Source: Clostridiaceae bacterium
GTDB lineage: Bacteria; Bacillota; Clostridia; Oscillospirales; Acutalibacteraceae
Length of the DNA stretch: 10,374 nucleotides
Direction of reading: 5' to 3'
NCBI GenBank assembly: GCA_904501675.1
Contig: CAJGCL010000069.1
Span: forward strand, 1-10,374
How positions within the stretch are numbered: the first letter of the stretch is position 1; every line of letters starts with the position of its first letter. Below, in pieces: positions 8,163 through 10,374 of this stretch. A program made the position numbers and the translations under genes. The notes under the pieces are model-generated. The model did no database searches. It saw only the letters and a list, made by a program, of their open reading frames with translations, and was not told the DNA's origin.

Positions 8163-8342
8163 ATGTGGTCGGAGTGAGGTGATTCGAACACCCGACTTCT
8201 TCGTCCCGAAGAGCTATGTCAGTCTGCTCTCGGGAACTGCACACAACATATTGTGCTTTCGCGTATATTTCAAATGCTCTTTGAAGCTGAACTCTACACT
8301 GTCTTCAAATAGTCCAACCCTGTCTGTGGGCTTTATGTGGTC
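8161..8342 (-). repeat. 10-bp direct repeat bracketing the tRNA scar region
   Basis: TTATGTGGTC occurs at 8161-8170 and again at 8333-8342, 172 bases apart. In the minus orientation it is GACCACATAA, which at the left copy is the last bases of the tRNA (G, discriminator A, CCA) plus five flanking bases. It could be a core duplication, or chance. Confidence 0.4.
8166..8210 (-). pseudogene. 3' half of a tRNA-Pro (CGG), 5' half missing
   Basis: The minus strand, from 8210 down to 8166, gives the anticodon loop TTCGGGA (anticodon CGG), the 3' anticodon stem CGAAG, the variable loop AAGTC, the T arm GGGTG-TTCGAAT-CACCT, the acceptor strand CACTCCG, discriminator A and encoded CCA. These match the layout and loop of bacterial tRNA-Pro. 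The bases in front (AGCTC) cannot pair with CGAAG, and no CGGAGTG start precedes, so this is not a working tRNA. The break lies exactly at the anticodon loop. A D-arm-like stretch (AGTGTAG...CAGCTT...AGAGCA) occurs at 8271-8303 on the same strand but is poorly matched and may be chance. Confidence 0.7.
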
Positions 8343-8345
8343 ATT
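8211..8345 (-). other. Non-coding stretch with several hairpins
   Basis: No coding frame is convincing between the tRNA fragment and the gene ending at 8379. Inverted repeats are CCCGAAGAGC/GCTCTCGGG (8205-8214 with 8226-8234, one bulge), CACAA/TTGTG (8242-8246 with 8251-8255) and TTTGAAG/CTTCAAA (8280-8286 with 8303-8309). It may be the 3' untranslated part of the operon to the right, an attachment-site arm region, or an unrecognised RNA. No promoter specific to it was seen. Confidence 0.4.
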
Positions 8346-8378
8346 GGTGGGTAACAATGAATCAATTTAATCAAAAAA

Positions 8379-8987
8379 TCAAACATTCTTAATTTCCGGA
8401 TTAAAATTGAGTGGCTCAAAATTATCGCTAACTTCCCATAAATAACTATACAAATACAAAATATGTGTAGCATTGGATGGGTCGGTTTTATATTGAAGAT
8501 AATCAGCACAGTTTGTCCAGAATTGCTCTTCAGTAAATCTTTCAGGAAGGTTCGATATAATTTTTGAAAAAGCTTCAACTTGTTCATCCGAAAGTTTCAT
8601 CCAAATACTGTTAACTGACGGATTCGGCAAATCAGGTGCATTATCGAATTTCTGTTTCACTTTTGGATTTTCAGCAAAGGTTGTTTCAATGGATTGAAGA
8701 ATATCATCAGTTACAAGTTTGCACCACTGAGCATCCACAAACTCACAACCATTACTTGGTTTCATTTTTACAGTAAACCCTTTTTTCAATATAATCCAAT
8801 CACTAAGACGGTCACCTTTTTTCCATGATGTTCCGTTATATGAGTAATCTTCGTCTGCATATTTAGGAAAAATACCTACAACTTTCCAGTAACCTGAACT
8901 ATATTGAGTAACCCAATCACCAATTTTGAGGGTTGAAGATGTATCTTTAGTTTTTTCTTTCTTGTGAAATATATCAAACAATCCCAT
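8379..8987 (-). CDS. Uncharacterised 202-aa protein, last gene of the small operon
   Basis: I do not recognise a named family. The protein is soluble, with no signal or membrane segment. It begins MGLFDIFHKKEK, a short amphipathic basic start seen on many small hypothetical proteins. Residues 20-92 look like a small beta-rich domain (IGDWVTQYSSGYWKVVGI, then SWKKGDRLSDWIILKKGF and a QWCKLV end) and could be an SH3-like barrel. Residues 93-185 are mostly helical, with conserved-looking tryptophans and TEEQFWTNCADYL. AAGGAG lies 7 bases before the ATG, so the start is well set. It follows the gene at 9021 by 33 bases in the same direction and is probably translated from the same transcript. Its place beside a possible immunity gene invites, but does not establish, a role in toxin immunity or self-protection. 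Confidence 0.8.
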   Translation of the reverse strand: MGLFDIFHKKEKTKDTSSTLKIGDWVTQYSSGYWKVVGIFPKYADEDYSYNGTSWKKGDRLSDWIILKKGFTVKMKPSNGCEFVDAQWCKLVTDDILQSIETTFAENPKVKQKFDNAPDLPNPSVNSIWMKLSDEQVEAFSKIISNLPERFTEEQFWTNCADYLQYKTDPSNATHILYLYSYLWEVSDNFEPLNFNPEIKNV

Positions 8988-9020
8988 AACTCTTCTCCTT
9001 ACATTGCTTTTTCGTTTAAA

Positions 9021-9404
9021 TCAAATAACTGCATCTAAATCTCTTTTGAATGCTTCATAATCAAAATCAACTTTTAATTTTATCTTCCTTAAAGCTCTCA
9101 AAACCACATCCTTCGTTAATGCAATTTTACCTGTACTATCAGCATTATGATATTCTTCAAAGTTGATTCGCAAAGAAACTATCGCACAATTATTACCATC
9201 TATCAATCGCACAGATTCTTTCCAATCACCACTGTCATATAACTTTTTCGGTGCTACTATCGGCACAATCCCAACAATTTTCAATGTATCGCTATACTCT
9301 TTATTCAAAAAGAATACATACGCTTTTTGAAAGAAACTGTAAACCTCATCATCAATTCCATAATGATCTTTGTAATATGCAGGAGAATTAACATTCAATT
9401 CCAT
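9021..9404 (-). CDS. Small soluble protein, possible immunity protein (Imm44-like, weak)
   Basis: A 127-aa protein without signal or membrane segments. It has a tyrosine-rich N-terminal half (YYKDHYGIDDEVYSFF), a hydrophobic strand KIVGIVPIVAP (42-52), the segment VSLRINFEEYHNADSTGK (76-93) and a basic C-terminal helix ending FDYEAFKRDLDAVI. The pattern of a strand-borne 'FEEY.NAD' followed by a helix and 'FDYEAF..D' recalls bacterial toxin immunity proteins of the Imm44 kind as I remember them, but this is only a memory-level resemblance. GGAGA lies 7 bases before the ATG. The gene is 22 bases from its upstream neighbour and 33 from the next, consistent with one operon. No toxin gene is visible in the window, so if it is an immunity protein it is an orphan here. 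Confidence 0.78.
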   Translation of the reverse strand: MELNVNSPAYYKDHYGIDDEVYSFFQKAYVFFLNKEYSDTLKIVGIVPIVAPKKLYDSGDWKESVRLIDGNNCAIVSLRINFEEYHNADSTGKIALTKDVVLRALRKIKLKVDFDYEAFKRDLDAVI

Positions 9405-9426
9405 AAAAATATCTCCACTAATCCAA

Positions 9427-9753
9427 TCACAACAATTCTCTCAGTTTATCAAGAAAAGCTTCTTCGCCCAAGGTATTCACCTTGAATAACATCGCCTGAC
9501 TTCCGCTCGATGTAATTGCAGAAAGATAAATCGGACCATTCGCATTCTGAAACAATGTAACATTCATGCTCACTCGGTTACCACCTGCATAACTGTATCT
9601 CTCAAAAACACGGACACTGCATCTTGCATCACCATCAAACATATCGCTTGAATCTTCAAGTGAAGCCGACATACTACCATTCAATATTCCGTTTTCAATT
9701 TTCTTTAAAATCTGTCCGAAATCACCGTTAAGAACCTGTTCTAATTTTGCCAT
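9427..9753 (-). CDS. DUF6054-like small protein
   Basis: A 108-aa soluble protein. Its pattern, a start around NGDFGQIL, then ENGILNGSMSASLEDSSD (20-37), CSVRVFERYSYAGGNRVS (46-63), a beta-rich middle and GSQAMLFKVNTLGEEAFLD, matches what I recall of the uncharacterised DUF6054 family in Clostridia. The function of that family is unknown to me. It is a full-length, intact copy, and the strong AGGAGG 7 bases before the ATG suggests good expression. Second gene of the four-gene unit, 41 bases after the small membrane protein. Confidence 0.85.
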   Translation of the reverse strand: MAKLEQVLNGDFGQILKKIENGILNGSMSASLEDSSDMFDGDARCSVRVFERYSYAGGNRVSMNVTLFQNANGPIYLSAITSSGSQAMLFKVNTLGEEAFLDKLRELL

Positions 9754-9794
9754 TGCTTCTCCTCCTGTTCTATTACAAAGCTAAATTTATTTTA

Positions 9795-10100
9795 TTAAAA
9801 AATCCCTTTGTTGTATTTCAACAATGCATAAACCATCACGCTAAATCCGGGTACAAATCCAACAACCAATATTATGTTGGTAATGCCTGAAAAGAACAAT
9901 TCAGATATTCCGGCAATAATTACTGTACAACCAACGATAATTGTACCTAAACCAATCTTTTTCCCAAAGGGCAGAACATCTTCTTCCTTTACTCGCTTTC
10001 TGTGATATGAATGAAGCAATGAAATATGACCTTTAGTATTAAGCACACCTACTACAATTATAAACAAGCCTATAACTACTTGCACAATAAATTCTGTCAT
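9795..10100 (-). CDS. Small membrane protein, DUF3784-like
   Basis: A 101-aa protein with three hydrophobic segments, at about residues 4-22, 47-67 and 74-92. A polar loop between the first two contains LHSYHRKRVKEEDVLPFGKK, a motif typical of small Firmicute membrane proteins annotated DUF3784, though I cannot confirm the family. No enzymatic residues are evident, and a structural or regulatory membrane role is a guess. The ATG at 10100 is preferred over an in-frame TTG six codons upstream because GGAGAG (10106-10111) lies 5 bases before it. First gene of the operon, with a leader of about 28 bases from the promoter at 10136-10165. Confidence 0.82.
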   Translation of the reverse strand: MTEFIVQVVIGLFIIVVGVLNTKGHISLLHSYHRKRVKEEDVLPFGKKIGLGTIIVGCTVIIAGISELFFSGITNIILVVGFVPGFSVMVYALLKYNKGIF

Positions 10101-10105
10101 AATAA

Positions 10106-10111
10106 CTCTCC
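10106..10111 (-). promoter_or_regulatory. Ribosome binding site that fixes the start of the small membrane protein
   Basis: GGAGAG on the minus strand, 5 bases before the ATG at 10100. It would lie inside the coding region if the upstream TTG at 10118 were used, so it argues for the shorter form. Confidence 0.65.
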
Positions 10112-10135
10112 ATATCAATTTTTTATACCAACCCC

Positions 10136-10165
10136 ATTATATCACTCATAAAACAAGAAAAGCAA
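10136..10165 (-). promoter_or_regulatory. Promoter of the four-gene operon
   Basis: On the minus strand TTGCTT (10160-10165), an 18-base spacer and TATAAT (10136-10141), with TGA before the -10. The -35 box lies wholly within the 3' arm of the terminator of the upstream gene, so termination and initiation share DNA. Confidence 0.8.
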
Positions 10166-10188
10166 CAGTACATTCAATACTGTTGCTT
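10149..10188 (-). terminator. Terminator of the YgjV-like gene
   Basis: A perfect 11-bp stem (10160-10170 with 10178-10188, 7-base loop) followed on the minus strand by TTCTTGTTTT. It starts 15 bases after the stop codon at 10204. The T run is imperfect, so some read-through into the next operon is possible. Confidence 0.8.
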
Positions 10189-10203
10189 CTGAATTATGCT
10201 TTA

Positions 10204-10374
10204 TTATGCTGCAAGTTTTTCGGTTGTGCTGATTTCGGTTGTACTGATAATCTTCACAGGTGTGCTTCTGTAGCGGATAATGCCGATAATAACTGAAATA
10301 AGGGATATGGATTCGCTTAACATACCACTGTATGAAAGTGCAAATAAGTTGTAAGCAAGAATAAGTGTTGATGA
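10204..10374 (-). CDS. C-terminal 56 residues of a membrane protein (YgjV-like), truncated by the window
   Basis: The frame is open from the window edge to a TAA at 10204-10206. The fragment has two hydrophobic stretches: LILAYNLFALSYSGML, then ISLISVIIGIIRYR. A polar tail ends in two STTE repeats and KLAA. The 'N..SGM.SE..SLIS.IIGIIRYR' pattern resembles the end of the inner-membrane YgjV family (Imp-YgjV), whose role is unknown; with only 56 residues this is tentative. A clean terminator directly downstream supports it as a real gene end. Confidence 0.7.
   Translation of the reverse strand, partial: SSTLILAYNLFALSYSGMLSESISLISVIIGIIRYRSTPVKIISTTEISTTEKLAA
10218..10247 (-). repeat. 15-bp tandem duplication in the YgjV-like tail
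   Basis: Two adjacent 15-base units (10218-10232 and 10233-10247) differ at one base and encode the repeated STTE segment of the C-terminal tail. It keeps the frame and is probably a neutral local duplication. Confidence 0.8.

Noticed and set aside
8166..8303. Complete tRNA-Pro interrupted by an insertion
   Set aside because: The D-arm-like bases at 8271-8303 match a proline tRNA only in patches, the acceptor 5' strand does not pair fully with CACTCCG, and the same bases form a different hairpin. The 3' half alone is the safer call.
8155..8370. Open frame of 71 codons on the plus strand over the tRNA region
   Set aside because: Its IRTPD-containing start is the translation of the antisense of a tRNA T arm, a known source of spurious proteins. 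It has no ribosome site and it runs through a terminator.
1..10374. CRISPR array, insertion sequence or transposase
   Set aside because: No series of regularly spaced repeats, no transposase-like protein and no terminal inverted repeats with target duplication were seen in the window.

Overview
The window is AT-rich bacterial DNA with strong Shine-Dalgarno sequences, TATAAT-type promoters that often carry an extended -10 (TGn), and short intrinsic terminators. Together with an oxygen-sensitive glycyl radical enzyme (GRE), its radical-SAM activase and an anchored GH78-type glycosidase, this suggests an anaerobic Clostridia-type Firmicute, plausibly from a gut or other fibre-degrading habitat. 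The taxonomic call is inference; no rRNA or marker gene is present.

Layout from left to right. (a) 36-965: a short-chain dehydrogenase/reductase on the minus strand with its own promoter and terminator. (b) 1109-2427: a divergently transcribed, membrane-anchored calcineurin-like metallophosphoesterase on the plus strand. (c) 2437-8107: a leftward unit that starts at a good promoter (8078-8107). It encodes a GRE activating enzyme, a divergent pyruvate formate-lyase-family GRE whose usual catalytic Cys-x-Glu is Cys-Asn-Gln, and, after a 125-bp gap, a secreted or anchored alpha-L-rhamnosidase-like GH78 protein, ending at a strong terminator. (d) 8116-8345: a non-coding stretch with a terminator, a 45-bp 3' half of a proline tRNA (CGG anticodon loop through the CCA end) and several hairpins. 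The tRNA half lacks its 5' partner and looks like an attachment-site scar. (e) 8379-10165: a leftward operon of four small, poorly characterised genes (unknown 202 aa; possible immunity protein; DUF6054-like; small membrane protein), driven by a promoter embedded in the terminator of the gene to its right. (f) 10204-10374: the C-terminal 56 residues of a membrane protein that resembles the YgjV family.

The activase would install the radical on Gly697 of the GRE, which immediately follows it, so these two genes form a clear functional pair. The rhamnosidase may feed sugar into the same physiology, but the GRE active site does not match a diol dehydratase and its substrate is unknown. The tRNA half next to its own terminator suggests that DNA to the right of about 8211 may belong to an integrated element, with the chromosome resuming on the left.
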